A stretch of 39,768 nt of DNA from IMG/VR virus record IMGVR_UViG_3300025949_000012, positions 1 to 39,768 of that record, one strand, 5' to 3'. Within the stretch, counting starts at the first letter, position 1; every line of letters starts with the position of its first letter. Origin of the DNA: a virus. Shown here piece by piece: positions 6,143-13,475 of this stretch. The translations under genes were made by a program, and so were the position numbers. Under the pieces are notes generated by a model. That model was not told the origin of the DNA. It searched no databases and worked only from the letters and a program-made list of their open reading frames with translations.

Positions 6143-7075
6143 ATGAAGGATTTTTTTATGTTACCGGGAGGGAAGCCCGCTTACGATCTTGAACCTTTCG
6201 CAGGGAGAAAAATCGTAAGCGCGCTACAAACACAGGGCGATAATAAACAAATTGACGAAACAATTCAAGTATTGTCGGCGGGAAATCGCTGTAATCATGA
6301 TAAAAATAATTTCAAATTTTTTATATCTCCTCATCATTACAAGAAGCGCCCGCATACTATTGAAGAAGCGTTACGACGGCTTAAGGAAATTGAACATACT
6401 CCCCACAAATACGGATCAGTCGTTGAATTATTTTTTCATCCAAAATCAAAAGGCGGCAGAAAACGCCGCAGCGAGCGTCGCGAAGCCAATAATAGATTAG
6501 TTCTGGCGGCATGTATTAATGCCCTGAATTTACAGAAAATGGCACTCGGATATTACAATAACCGTAATGAGTTTCACTATTCTAATTATGCTGCGCTTTC
6601 ATTACTTGCGGGAATAAGTCAGATACGCTTTAAACGTTCAATGAAAGACCTACAGCAAATCGGCATATTGAAAGTATTTTCTATTCGCCAATTAAATCAG
6701 GAAGGGCATTATAGAACGAAAGAAGTCCGTATTGAGTTTACCGACAAGATTTTTGAAATGCTGCATTTAATGCGTGAATTTTTAGATGATAGAGAGAAGG
6801 CGTGCATTAAATTTACAACAAAACAACGAAATCTTGATAAAAAAGCACAAAAGAAAGAATTTTACCGTCATAAATCCTTTGCTTCTTCACGAAAGACTAA
6901 AAATCCCATCATTAAAGACCTCACAAAACGAATTATAAAGTCAATAGCGCCTGTTCAGGCGGGAAACGGTATAGAGATACGCGAAAAAATAAATGCGCTT
7001 ATATCGAAAGGGATTTCGATTAAAGACGCAATTGCTATAGTGCGTCAGCAATATCCCCCACCTCTTAAGCATTAA
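6143..7075 (+). CDS. Plasmid replication initiator, IncFII-RepA-like, 310 aa
   Basis: The protein is very basic. A segment resembling the IncFII RepA family occurs near residues 65-90 (HHYKKRPHTIEEALRRLKEIE). A winged-helix-like core follows at about 145-210 with LLAGISQIRFKRSMKDLQQIGILKV, the recognition pattern seen in plasmid initiators. GAGG lies 8 bases before the ATG. It is followed by 315 non-coding bases containing a DnaA box, the expected order of rep then origin in theta plasmids. The family call is by pattern only; a phage-type initiator is the alternative. Confidence 0.7.
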   Translation: MKDFFMLPGGKPAYDLEPFAGRKIVSALQTQGDNKQIDETIQVLSAGNRCNHDKNNFKFFISPHHYKKRPHTIEEALRRLKEIEHTPHKYGSVVELFFHPKSKGGRKRRSERREANNRLVLAACINALNLQKMALGYYNNRNEFHYSNYAALSLLAGISQIRFKRSMKDLQQIGILKVFSIRQLNQEGHYRTKEVRIEFTDKIFEMLHLMREFLDDREKACIKFTTKQRNLDKKAQKKEFYRHKSFASSRKTKNPIIKDLTKRIIKSIAPVQAGNGIEIREKINALISKGISIKDAIAIVRQQYPPPLKH

Positions 7076-7390
7076 GTGTTAATTTTTTAATCTTCTGAAT
7101 TCTATTCACCACTCTTCTGTCGTCTTTTTATTCTATTTGTTCAAATTTTAAACAAAATATTGGGAGAATAGCCTTTCCGTTTGGCACATTTCATTCTCTC
7201 CCAATTCGACTTCACAAGTTATCCACATTTTTGTAGATTAAGTGTTTTAGAATAGCTAATAAGTGATACTTCAAGAGCACTAAAAGCTACACAAAGCTTA
7301 TAAGTCATTTTTTTATTTTGACTGAAAGAGCAAAAAGCACTATCGAGGAGAAATAATGAAAGATTAAGGGATTTCACTTAAGGAGGGCTT
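7076..7390. other. Candidate replication origin with DnaA box and inverted repeat
   Basis: These 315 bases hold no convincing gene. They contain a perfect DnaA box TTATCCACA at 7219-7227. Just before it is an inverted repeat ATTGGGAGA (7159-7167) with TCTCCCAAT (7197-7205), and A+T-rich runs lie on both sides. A three-codon ORF (ATG at 7356 after GAGGAG) precedes the next gene. Position right after rep makes this the best origin candidate. Confidence 0.6.
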
Positions 7391-7783
7391 ATGGAAAAGC
7401 CGCCGCTAGAATGGATTGATAAACTGTTCAATTGTATGACAGAATTTTTTGGTACAAGATGGTCTAAACAATTTTCGCGAGGATTGCCCGAAGATTTATT
7501 TAAAACTGTATGGCAATCCGCTTTAACCGGACTTACTTATGACGAAATACGATCTGCTTTGGTCATTCTCAAACGACGAGCTCAATATGATGGGATACAA
7601 CCCCCAAACCACGTGCAATTCTTCAAATATGCAAAAAATCAAGCCAAAACAAAAGTATCAGACATTAAAAGAAATCATGGAAAGCGATATAATCATGAGG
7701 TGTCAGCTAGAGCTATTTCTCAAATCCGTGCAGAACTTAACGGGAAGCTTGCATTAAACGAAAAAAGGGAAAGCACCCCATAA
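7391..7783 (+). CDS. Helicase-loader-like replication protein (lambda P type), 130 aa
   Basis: The N-terminal two-thirds follow the pattern of phage replication protein P/helicase-loader domains: WIDKLFNCMTEFFGTRW, then VWQSALTGLTYDEIRSALVILKRR, then PPNHVQFFKYAK. The C-terminal 45 residues are basic. It is shorter than lambda P (233 aa) and would be only the conserved domain. A strong AAGGAGG site precedes the ATG. Following rep and the candidate origin, it would bring the host DnaB helicase to the origin. The genome has no helicase of its own, which fits. Confidence 0.6.
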   Translation: MEKPPLEWIDKLFNCMTEFFGTRWSKQFSRGLPEDLFKTVWQSALTGLTYDEIRSALVILKRRAQYDGIQPPNHVQFFKYAKNQAKTKVSDIKRNHGKRYNHEVSARAISQIRAELNGKLALNEKRESTP

Positions 7784-7799
7784 CAATACTTTCCCTTTT
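7763..7799. terminator. Bidirectional terminator
   Basis: An 11-bp perfect stem, AAAAGGGAAAG (7763-7773) and CTTTCCCTTTT (7789-7799), has a T run on the right and an A run on the left. The stop codon of the loader-like gene lies in the loop, and a leftward gene ends at 7805. It can serve both strands. Confidence 0.75.
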
Positions 7800-7804
7800 A
7801 TCTT

Positions 7805-7951
7805 TTAAAGTTCTATTATTCGTTTACGACGTTTTACTGGTTTCGTATCCTTCTTTTTAAAACGATTTATTACGTCTTTTAGCATTCTTTTGATTTCTTT
7901 TTTATAAATCGCAAATTCTGTTTTTGTAATGTAACTCGGTGCTTTTGCCAT
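7805..7951 (-). CDS. Small basic protein, 48 aa
   Basis: Forty-eight codons starting MAKAPSYITKTEF and ending KRRKRIIEL, rich in lysine and arginine. AAGGA lies 9 bases before the ATG, and it ends at the shared terminator. It could bind nucleic acid because of its charge. No family is recognised. Confidence 0.6.
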   Translation of the reverse strand: MAKAPSYITKTEFAIYKKEIKRMLKDVINRFKKKDTKPVKRRKRIIEL

Positions 7952-8046
7952 TATTCGTAATCCTTACTATAAGTTGTTGATAAAAACCATGCAAAAATAG
8001 CATAATGTTCCACATAGAACAATCATGTACTTCACGGATGAGGTTT

Positions 8047-8469
8047 ATGATACAGCGAAAAAGAAGGATAGGGGCATTTCCCCGTTTTAAATTAGAAGCG
8101 CAAGAAATTGTCCCAACTGAATATGAAGAATGCAAAGCATTCTGGCAATATTGCCAAAAAGTATTAAAATTAGGAAAAAGCGTACACCATATTCCGAATG
8201 AAGGAATGCGCGAAAGCTGGTTTGCAAAAGCACTTATTAGAATTGGACTGGTTCCCGGGACATTGGATTATTTTTTCCAGCGCTCTAACAATAAGTGGCA
8301 TGGACTATATATTGATATGAAACGCAAGAATCAGCGCGATAAGAAAAAAAATCTCGATCAAGAGTCTTTTATTGAAAATGCATTAAAAGATGGGTATTAT
8401 GCAGCTTATGCATACGGATGTGATGATGCGATCAAAATTTATACTGATTATGTAAATAATAGAATTTAA
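8047..8469 (+). CDS. VRR-NUC domain nuclease, 140 aa
   Basis: The core matches VRR-NUC nucleases of the PD-(D/E)XK fold: GLVPGTLDYFF with the first catalytic Asp, then HGLYIDMKRKNQR, then QESFIENALKDGYYAAYAYGCDDAI. The usual (E)xK is here DMK, an E-to-D change that is still acidic. These small phage enzymes are thought to resolve branched DNA. The ATG at 8047 has GATGAGG just upstream with a short 3-base gap; in-frame ATGs at 8038 and 8005 are alternatives. Confidence 0.85.
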   Translation: MIQRKRRIGAFPRFKLEAQEIVPTEYEECKAFWQYCQKVLKLGKSVHHIPNEGMRESWFAKALIRIGLVPGTLDYFFQRSNNKWHGLYIDMKRKNQRDKKKNLDQESFIENALKDGYYAAYAYGCDDAIKIYTDYVNNRI

Positions 8470-8502
8470 TCTTCTTCTTCCTTTCATCTCGCAAGCCGCT
8501 TA

Positions 8503-8533
8503 CCCGCACTCCCTCACGGTGCGGGATTTTTTT
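8503..8533 (+). terminator. Strong intrinsic terminator
   Basis: CCCGCAC (8503-8509) pairs perfectly with GTGCGGG (8519-8525) around a 9-base loop and is followed by ATTTTTTT. It closes the VRR-NUC transcript and separates it from the lysis genes. Confidence 0.85.
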
Positions 8534-8549
8534 ATAAGGATATAAAAAA

Positions 8550-8711
8550 ATGATAAGTCGTTGTTGCAAAGCAATGATTCATGTCGTTCACGACTATTAT
8601 GTATGTGATAATTGTTTTATTGCATGTGCTATAATACCTTTTAAAGATAATTGCAATATTCTTTACAAGGACGTAGAGCATGCCAAAATTCAGCCAAGAG
8701 TCTTTTTCTAA
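8550..8711 (+). CDS. Small zinc-binding protein, 53 aa
   Basis: The sequence has CC near the N-terminus and YYVCDNC about 12 residues later, with another Cys after it. This is the pattern of small phage zinc-knuckle proteins (CC...YYVCxxCxxxC). AAGGA lies 9 bases before the ATG. The last 32 bases overlap the start of the endolysin gene in another frame, so the two are probably coupled. The role is unknown. Confidence 0.65.
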   Translation: MISRCCKAMIHVVHDYYVCDNCFIACAIIPFKDNCNILYKDVEHAKIQPRVFF

Positions 8712-9090
8712 ATTATCGCCTTGCGATCATGATTTGCAGGTTTTATTCTTTGAAGTCATTCGAACAGTAGATTGCACGGTTCTTGAGGGTTATCGTAATC
8801 AAGAAGATCAAGAAAAAGCATTCAATGCAGGCAACACAAAATTACATTGGCCGCATGGCAAACATAATCATCAGCCTTCTTATGCAGTAGATGTTATTCC
8901 ATGTCCGATTGATTGGAATAATACAAAAAAATTATACTGGTTTGGCGGCTATGTTTTAGGCATTGCAGCTAGATTAAAAGAAGAAGGGAAAATGACGCAT
9001 GCCATTCGCTGGGGTGGAGATTGGAATTGCGATCAAGATTTATCTGATCAAACCTTTAACGATTTAGTTCATTTTGAATTAATCCTCTGA
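8680..9090 (+). CDS. Endolysin, M15-type L-alanyl-D-glutamate peptidase, 136 aa
   Basis: The fold signature of M15 (VanY/T5 Lys-like) peptidases is clear: EGYRNQEDQ near residue 37, then the zinc ligands His64 and Asp71 within NHQPSYAVDVIPCPIDW, then WGGDW and His131 in HFEL. It cuts the peptide stems of peptidoglycan for lysis. There is no signal peptide, so it needs the holin encoded just downstream. AAGGA precedes the ATG. Confidence 0.92.
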   Translation: MPKFSQESFSKLSPCDHDLQVLFFEVIRTVDCTVLEGYRNQEDQEKAFNAGNTKLHWPHGKHNHQPSYAVDVIPCPIDWNNTKKLYWFGGYVLGIAARLKEEGKMTHAIRWGGDWNCDQDLSDQTFNDLVHFELIL

Positions 9091-9103
9091 ATAAGGAAAT
9101 TTT

Positions 9104-9517
9104 ATGGGGATATTAAATTGGCTAGGGATCGGAAAAGATATTGCCGAGCCTATTAAAGCGGTCGGTGATTTATATACAACGGACAAAGAACGCTTAGAAT
9201 CACAAAAAGATTTGCAAGTTGAATTGAATAAACCCATTTTATCGCAATTGTCAACGAATGCTATTTTTGCATCGTCTAGCCGATTTTTTAATTCAGGATG
9301 GCAGCCTTTATTAGGGTGGGCATGTGGATTTTTAATTCTTCTTTACTATTTCCCACAGATTGTTATAGCGACGTGGATCTGGGGATCAGCTTGCGTGCAT
9401 ACTGGCATTGTTTCGCCATTTCCCATTAAATCTGATGATATTTTGAATCTAATTTATTTATTATTTGGGTTTGGTATTCATTCACTTGCTAATACCATAC
9501 GTAGTACCACCAAATAA
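9104..9517 (+). CDS. Holin with three membrane helices (GTA_holin_3TM-like), 137 aa
   Basis: A charged helical N-terminal 65 residues is followed by three hydrophobic segments, about 67-82 (WQPLLGWACGFLILL), 84-95 and 112-128. The motif around W66-P-L-L-G-W is typical of three-TM phage holins of this group. It would make holes in the inner membrane and release the endolysin. It lies 13 bases downstream of the endolysin gene with its own AAGGAAA site. Confidence 0.85.
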   Translation: MGILNWLGIGKDIAEPIKAVGDLYTTDKERLESQKDLQVELNKPILSQLSTNAIFASSSRFFNSGWQPLLGWACGFLILLYYFPQIVIATWIWGSACVHTGIVSPFPIKSDDILNLIYLLFGFGIHSLANTIRSTTK

Positions 9518-9561
9518 AAAATAGGATCATAATAAATTGTGTTTTGGTCATAAATTATCTC

Positions 9562-9819
9562 TTAATTAAGGTAATGAATGCATGTTTGTATGCTCCCTAA
9601 AATGACAATTGTCGTAGATACCGCCTTAACAATGAAATTTTGTAAATCTGTTTTTAAATCGATTAGATCTTTTTTGGTAGCAAGGTCTTTGGCAATCATC
9701 ATTTGCATAAATGCTTTAGAGGTGGCCTTCGTAATAGCTTCGGCTTCTAAATGATGAATACCACCTCTTTTAAGTTCTTCCAAATATTCCAGCGTATCAA
9801 AATTTATATGTGATTCCAT
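9562..9819 (-). CDS. DUF1640-like coiled-coil protein with C-terminal membrane segment, 85 aa
   Basis: The order FDTLEYLEELKRGGI, then EAEAITKATSKA, then LATKKDLIDLKTDLQ, then a hydrophobic helix IVKAVSTTIVILGSI is the pattern of DUF1640 (CCDC90-like) proteins, common in proteobacterial phages and mobile elements. Their role is not known. GGGAGG lies 5 bases before the ATG. It is the last gene of the leftward 9562-11313 operon and converges with the holin gene. Confidence 0.7.
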   Translation of the reverse strand: MESHINFDTLEYLEELKRGGIHHLEAEAITKATSKAFMQMMIAKDLATKKDLIDLKTDLQNFIVKAVSTTIVILGSIQTCIHYLN

Positions 9820-9849
9820 CAGAACCTCCCATCCATAGGAAATTCTATC

Positions 9850-10026
9850 TTAACCCGCTTCTATTTCGATTTCGACAATTTGGTAATCTTCAGGGGAGGA
9901 GAGAGTAGCGAGCCATTTTTCCGCTATTTCTTTGCTTATATATGCGGTTGAACGTCGATGACTTTCATTGAACTCTTGTTTTTTACTGATAATGGCCCAT
10001 AGTTTTTTATTTTTTGTAGATGACAT
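9850..10026 (-). CDS. Small unknown protein, 58 aa
   Basis: Fifty-eight codons from MSSTKNKKLWAII to VEIEIEAG, with AAGGA 7 bases before the ATG. The protein looks like a helix followed by a beta strand and may dimerise. It sits directly after the RHH gene (3-base gap), so it may be a partner of that regulator. Confidence 0.55.
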   Translation of the reverse strand: MSSTKNKKLWAIISKKQEFNESHRRSTAYISKEIAEKWLATLSSPEDYQIVEIEIEAG

Positions 10027-10029
10027 ATT

Positions 10030-10221
10030 CTAGTCCTTAATTTTATCAAAAAAATCTGTTGGTGGTATATTGGGGAATCTCGCGCAGTTATATAAAACCT
10101 GTAGCGCGCGTGTAATGACTTGACTACTGTTTTCGCCTAAACGCTCCTTTAAATCTTGTAACTGCCTAAATGTCTCTTGCGTTAAGCAAATTGATGTACG
10201 TTTAACAGTAGTCTTGTCCAT
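10030..10221 (-). CDS. Ribbon-helix-helix (CopG/Arc-like) regulator, 63 aa
   Basis: KRTSICLTQETFRQLQDLKERLGENSSQVITRALQVLY is a clear RHH fold: one strand with a basic start, then helix, turn, helix. Such proteins bind short inverted repeats as dimers and often repress their own operon. The palindromes in the operon promoter at 11346-11365 and 11409-11427 are the likely targets, though this is inferred. GAGG lies 5 bases before the ATG. The C-terminal part (about 45-63) is extra to the fold. Confidence 0.8.
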   Translation of the reverse strand: MDKTTVKRTSICLTQETFRQLQDLKERLGENSSQVITRALQVLYNCARFPNIPPTDFFDKIKD

Positions 10222-10242
10222 TATTGCCTCATTAATTAATCT

Positions 10243-10533
10243 TTATATTTCTCTAACGTAACATTCATAAGCTTCTTTTGCTTCTTCGATAAAGCATTGA
10301 ATGGCAGCTTTTTTATAGTTTTCATCACTATTAAAACGTTTTAAATATTTTGCTGCGTTTAATCTATCGCTTTTATTTATTGCCCCTTCTGACCACCCTA
10401 TAAGGGCTTCTGTTATCATTGTATCGGCACATTCTTCGGAAAAATCACCAGATCCATCTAAATAAAATGGATCAAACAATGAATGGCCGTCGTTTTCCAC
10501 ATATTTTTCTAAAAATTTAATAAGTGAATGCAT
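10243..10533 (-). CDS. Unknown acidic helical protein, 96 aa
   Basis: I start at the ATG at 10533 because the ribosome site AAAGGAAG lies inside the longer frame that begins at 10551. The protein is acidic and helical, with DGSGDFSEECADTMITEALIGW in the middle. No family is recognised. It lies between two other small genes of the leftward operon. Confidence 0.6.
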   Translation of the reverse strand: MHSLIKFLEKYVENDGHSLFDPFYLDGSGDFSEECADTMITEALIGWSEGAINKSDRLNAAKYLKRFNSDENYKKAAIQCFIEEAKEAYECYVREI

Positions 10534-10568
10534 TTTATTTCTTCCTTTCAAATTGAGTAAGAATTATT

Positions 10569-10931
10569 TTAAGCATAATTTTTTTTGATGTTTTCTAAAA
10601 AGTCGGCTAATTTCCCGGTGCAATATATGCGTTCTTTGATGATATAAGGCATGGAAATTAGCAGATGCGGTTGTTCATCTGTATATCCGATAAATAATCG
10701 ATCATACTTTGGATTCCATATGATTTTTTCGCCCGTGCCGCTATGGGTTGTATATCCAATATAAAAACAAATTTTAAATATCCTGAGTGATTCTTCAACT
10801 TTAATGATATTTTCATCGATTATTTTTTCTTGCTTTGCTTTTAAACTTTCGCTTATGTTAATTTCTTTAAAGATTCTTTCTAGCCTCTGATCGACAAAAT
10901 TATGTGCAGCTATTTCTGAATAAGTTGTCAT
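10569..10931 (-). CDS. Unknown protein, 120 aa
   Basis: The first 55 residues are helical and charged. The rest alternates strand and loop (FKICFYIGYTTHSG, RLFIGYTDEQPHLLISMPYII), like a small alpha/beta domain. AAGGAG precedes the ATG, which is one base from the stop of the gene before it. The function is unknown. Confidence 0.6.
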   Translation of the reverse strand: MTTYSEIAAHNFVDQRLERIFKEINISESLKAKQEKIIDENIIKVEESLRIFKICFYIGYTTHSGTGEKIIWNPKYDRLFIGYTDEQPHLLISMPYIIKERIYCTGKLADFLENIKKNYA

Positions 10932-10932
10932 G

Positions 10933-11154
10933 TCATTGCTCCTTGCTATTTTTAATTGCAGATTGAATTTTGCGGCATAAATCCAATATGTTAATGGCTA
11001 CAAAATGCTTGTCCCATCCCTCATAGGGCTCCCAAATTTCAACTAAAGGATTACCATTAGCAAGCCCCTGCATGATTTGAGGAAAAATCCATTCACTTGG
11101 CCATCGGCTTAAGTAGGTATTAAGTGCAATTTGTTCGGCTGGTTTTAATGACAT
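10933..11154 (-). CDS. Small unknown protein, 73 aa
   Basis: Rich in tryptophan and proline (RWPSEWIFPQ, EIWEPYEGWDKH). It follows a strong AAGGAGG site that lies in the end of the previous gene, and its ATG is directly after that gene's TAA. No family is recognised. Confidence 0.6.
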   Translation of the reverse strand: MSLKPAEQIALNTYLSRWPSEWIFPQIMQGLANGNPLVEIWEPYEGWDKHFVAINILDLCRKIQSAIKNSKEQ

Positions 11155-11313
11155 TTAGACCTCCTTCACAATTCGGAAATTGTAATGAGGGTTCACTTTT
11201 CGTTTAGCGACATGCTCTTGGGCTAGCGTCAAGCTTTTAAAACGGCCTGAGATCCATTGCCGCTCGAAGGGCGTGCCTTCGTATTTCTTTAAAATAGCGA
11301 TTACTTTGTACAT
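11155..11313 (-). CDS. Small basic protein, first gene of leftward operon, 52 aa
   Basis: Fifty-two codons beginning MYKVIAILKKYEG and ending NFRIVKEV. AAGGAGG lies 7 bases before the ATG. The protein looks like a small beta-alpha-beta unit with many lysines. It lies immediately downstream of the operator-overlapped promoter at 11344-11372. No family is recognised. Confidence 0.65.
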   Translation of the reverse strand: MYKVIAILKKYEGTPFERQWISGRFKSLTLAQEHVAKRKVNPHYNFRIVKEV

Positions 11314-11343
11314 TTTTGTTCCTCCTTGTCAGTTTACACTTAC

Positions 11344-11372
11344 ATATTATTACCCCAGTAATAATTTGTCAA
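11344..11372 (-). promoter_or_regulatory. Leftward sigma70 promoter overlapped by a palindrome
   Basis: On the minus strand TTGACA (11372-11367) is 17 bp from TAATAT (11349-11344). The spacer is filled by a 20-bp palindrome (11346-11365), with arms ATTATTAC/GTAATAAT around CCCA. This should give strong but repressible transcription of the operon that ends at 9562. Confidence 0.8.
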
Positions 11373-11401
11373 CAGATTATTACTGTAAGCATACTTTTAT
11401 T

Positions 11402-11430
11402 TTGACCGATTATTACTGGGATAATAAAAA
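11402..11430 (+). promoter_or_regulatory. Rightward promoter with the same operator
   Basis: TTGACC (11402-11407), a 17-bp spacer holding ATTATTACTGGG, then TAAAAA (11425-11430). It is nearly the leftward promoter copied in the opposite direction, with a poorer -10 box. A further half site ATTATTACTG lies between them (11376-11385). It may drive the gene at 11495 and part of the late operon. Confidence 0.55.
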
Positions 11431-11494
11431 AGATTGCTAGATCAAGGGTTTCTGCTATATTTATAAGCAATATCAATTATTCAAAGGAATGAAT

Positions 11495-11704
11495 ATGCTA
11501 CGACATATTGGTAACTCTATTTCTTCTGCTGATCCCTTCATGAATTCTCCTAAGTGCGAAATGCCTAATCCTTATAATCGCAATGAAAAGGATGATATGA
11601 AGATTGCAATCGATGCTTTGTATGAATTCAGAAAGAAGTTGTCTGAGCTTCACCCTACATGCATTGAACTTATCGAAAATATGCTGCAGCATCGTCGCTA
11701 TTAA
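11495..11704 (+). CDS. Small unknown protein, 69 aa
   Basis: I start at the second ATG (11495), 6 bases after AAAGGA; the first ATG at 11489 abuts the ribosome site. The first third is loop-like (SADPFMNSPKCEMPNP), the rest helical (DDMKIAIDALYEFRKKLSEL). It is the first gene after the divergent promoter pair. Function unknown. Confidence 0.6.
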   Translation: MLRHIGNSISSADPFMNSPKCEMPNPYNRNEKDDMKIAIDALYEFRKKLSELHPTCIELIENMLQHRRY

Positions 11705-11770
11705 TGTGAAGCGCTAATAGATTGAGAATTTTAAATTCTAATTATAGTAAACGGCAAAAAGGATTTTACC

Positions 11771-13042
11771 GTGCACTTACCTGTTCTAAATATTATCAAT
11801 TTACAAATTGATAAATTAATACCCTATATCAATAATGCTCGCACACACAGTCCTGAGCAAATTGCCAAGATTGCTTCGAGCATTAAAGAATTTGGCTTTA
11901 ATGATCCAATTGCTATTGATGCAATCAATGGCATTATTGCCGGACACGGTCGCTATGAAGCCGCAAAACTTCTCGGATTTACCGAAGTTCCCACTATTCA
12001 GCTAGGTCATCTTACTCGCGATCAGCAAAAAGCTTATGTCATCGCGCATAATAAAATTGCCATGGAAGCGGGGTGGGATCATGAACTTTTATCTATTGAA
12101 TTAAAAGAATTAAAAGAATCTGGATTTGATACTGAATTGACCGGCTTCGATGAAAAAGAAATCGATAAAATGATTAATCCTGAAATCATTAATGAGGGTT
12201 TACAAAATGAAGATTCAATCCCTAGCGTTGATCATTTTCCTGCTGTTTTGCGTGGTGATAATTGGATCTTGGGCCAGCATCGTATCCGATGTGGTGACTC
12301 AACTAATCCCTTAGATGTTACTGAATTATGCAAAGAATTTAAGCCAAACTTGATGGTCACTGATCCTCCCTATGGAGTTAATTATGAGCCTGAATGGAGA
12401 AATAAATTAGGAGAAGGAGAGCGCGCAAATGGAAAAGTTGAAAACGACGACAGGATTGATTGGACTGACGCTTACAGCCTTTTTAATGGGGATATTGTGT
12501 ATGTATGGCATTCAGCATTATTCACTTCATCCGTCGCCCAGCATTTGGGAAATTGTGGTTTTGACATAGTCAGCCAGATTATATGGGTTAAGCATCATTT
12601 TGCTATAAGTCGTGGTGACTATCACTGGAAACATGAACCATGCTGGTATGCAGTGCGAAAAGGAAAAAAACATAATTGGCAAGGTGCAAGAGATCAGTCA
12701 ACGACATGGGACATCATGAATAATAATTCTTTTGGTAATAAAAATACCGAAAAGACATGGGGACATGGAACCCAAAAACCACTTGAGTGCATGAGCCGTC
12801 CCATCGTTAATAATTCAATGCCAGGTGAATATATTTATGACCCCTTTGGAGGATCAGGCACAACATTGATTGCATGTGAAAAACATAATAGACGATGCCT
12901 CATGATGGAAATATCCCCGCTTTATTGTGAAGTCATCATTAAGCGATGGCAGGATTTTACCGGTAAAAAAGCAATACTCGAATCTAACGGATTAGCATTT
13001 GAGGATGTAGCAAATGGAAGATTGCAGAGGGCAACCGCCTAA
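11771..13042 (+). CDS. ParB-like domain fused to a DNA methyltransferase, 423 aa
   Basis: Residues about 11-100 form a ParB/Srx-like domain with GIIAGHGRYEAAKLLG. Residues 198-201 are DPPY, the catalytic motif of N6-adenine or N4-cytosine methyltransferases, and 357-365 DPFGGSGTT is the SAM-binding motif. DPPY before the SAM motif makes it beta class. Phages use such enzymes to modify their own DNA against restriction. It starts with GTG, with AAGGA 7 bases before it. The gene overlaps terS by 29 bases, tying it to packaging. Confidence 0.9.
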   Translation: MHLPVLNIINLQIDKLIPYINNARTHSPEQIAKIASSIKEFGFNDPIAIDAINGIIAGHGRYEAAKLLGFTEVPTIQLGHLTRDQQKAYVIAHNKIAMEAGWDHELLSIELKELKESGFDTELTGFDEKEIDKMINPEIINEGLQNEDSIPSVDHFPAVLRGDNWILGQHRIRCGDSTNPLDVTELCKEFKPNLMVTDPPYGVNYEPEWRNKLGEGERANGKVENDDRIDWTDAYSLFNGDIVYVWHSALFTSSVAQHLGNCGFDIVSQIIWVKHHFAISRGDYHWKHEPCWYAVRKGKKHNWQGARDQSTTWDIMNNNSFGNKNTEKTWGHGTQKPLECMSRPIVNNSMPGEYIYDPFGGSGTTLIACEKHNRRCLMMEISPLYCEVIIKRWQDFTGKKAILESNGLAFEDVANGRLQRATA

Positions 13043-13475
13043 GATTGCGCAGGCGGGCGTTAAGGAACGATTTCTGACAGCTATTGCAAAAGGTGCAAGC
13101 TATCAAATCGCCTGTGGGTTTGCAGGCTTTTCTTATAATACATTGCGCAGATGGATGCTTAAAGGCGAAGCGTTGCTTGATTTGCATGAAGAGACAATCG
13201 AGGCACATGAAGATAAGATTTATTATGACTTCTACTGCGAAGTTAAACGCGTTGAATCTTATGCCGCTTTAAAATGGCTGGATAAAGTTGATAAAGCTTC
13301 CGATATACATTGGCAAGCGGCGGCATGGAAGCTTGAGCGACGCTATCCCCATGATTTCGGTAAGGTGATTCAGGTAGATATTGAGAGAAATGATTCCTCA
13401 ATTGAGAAGGCAAAAGAGGAAGTAGCAAAGCTCAAGGGTGATAATCATGGACGATCTACACCAACTGAGAGTTGA
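13014..13475 (+). CDS. terS: Terminase small subunit, 153 aa
   Basis: The N-terminal 60 residues look like a DNA-binding HTH (KERFLTAIAKGASYQIACGFAGFSYNTLRRWM) as in small terminase subunits. The middle is helical and suits ring assembly (AALKWLDKVDKASDIHWQAAAWKLERRYP). The tail (about 121-153) is charged. Its position just before terL supports the call. GAGG precedes the ATG. It would recognise the packaging site and feed DNA to the large subunit. Confidence 0.85.
   Translation: MEDCRGQPPKIAQAGVKERFLTAIAKGASYQIACGFAGFSYNTLRRWMLKGEALLDLHEETIEAHEDKIYYDFYCEVKRVESYAALKWLDKVDKASDIHWQAAAWKLERRYPHDFGKVIQVDIERNDSSIEKAKEEVAKLKGDNHGRSTPTES

Noticed and set aside
7356-7367. Three-codon ORF after GAGGAG
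   Set aside because: Too short to call as a gene; mentioned only as a possible leader.
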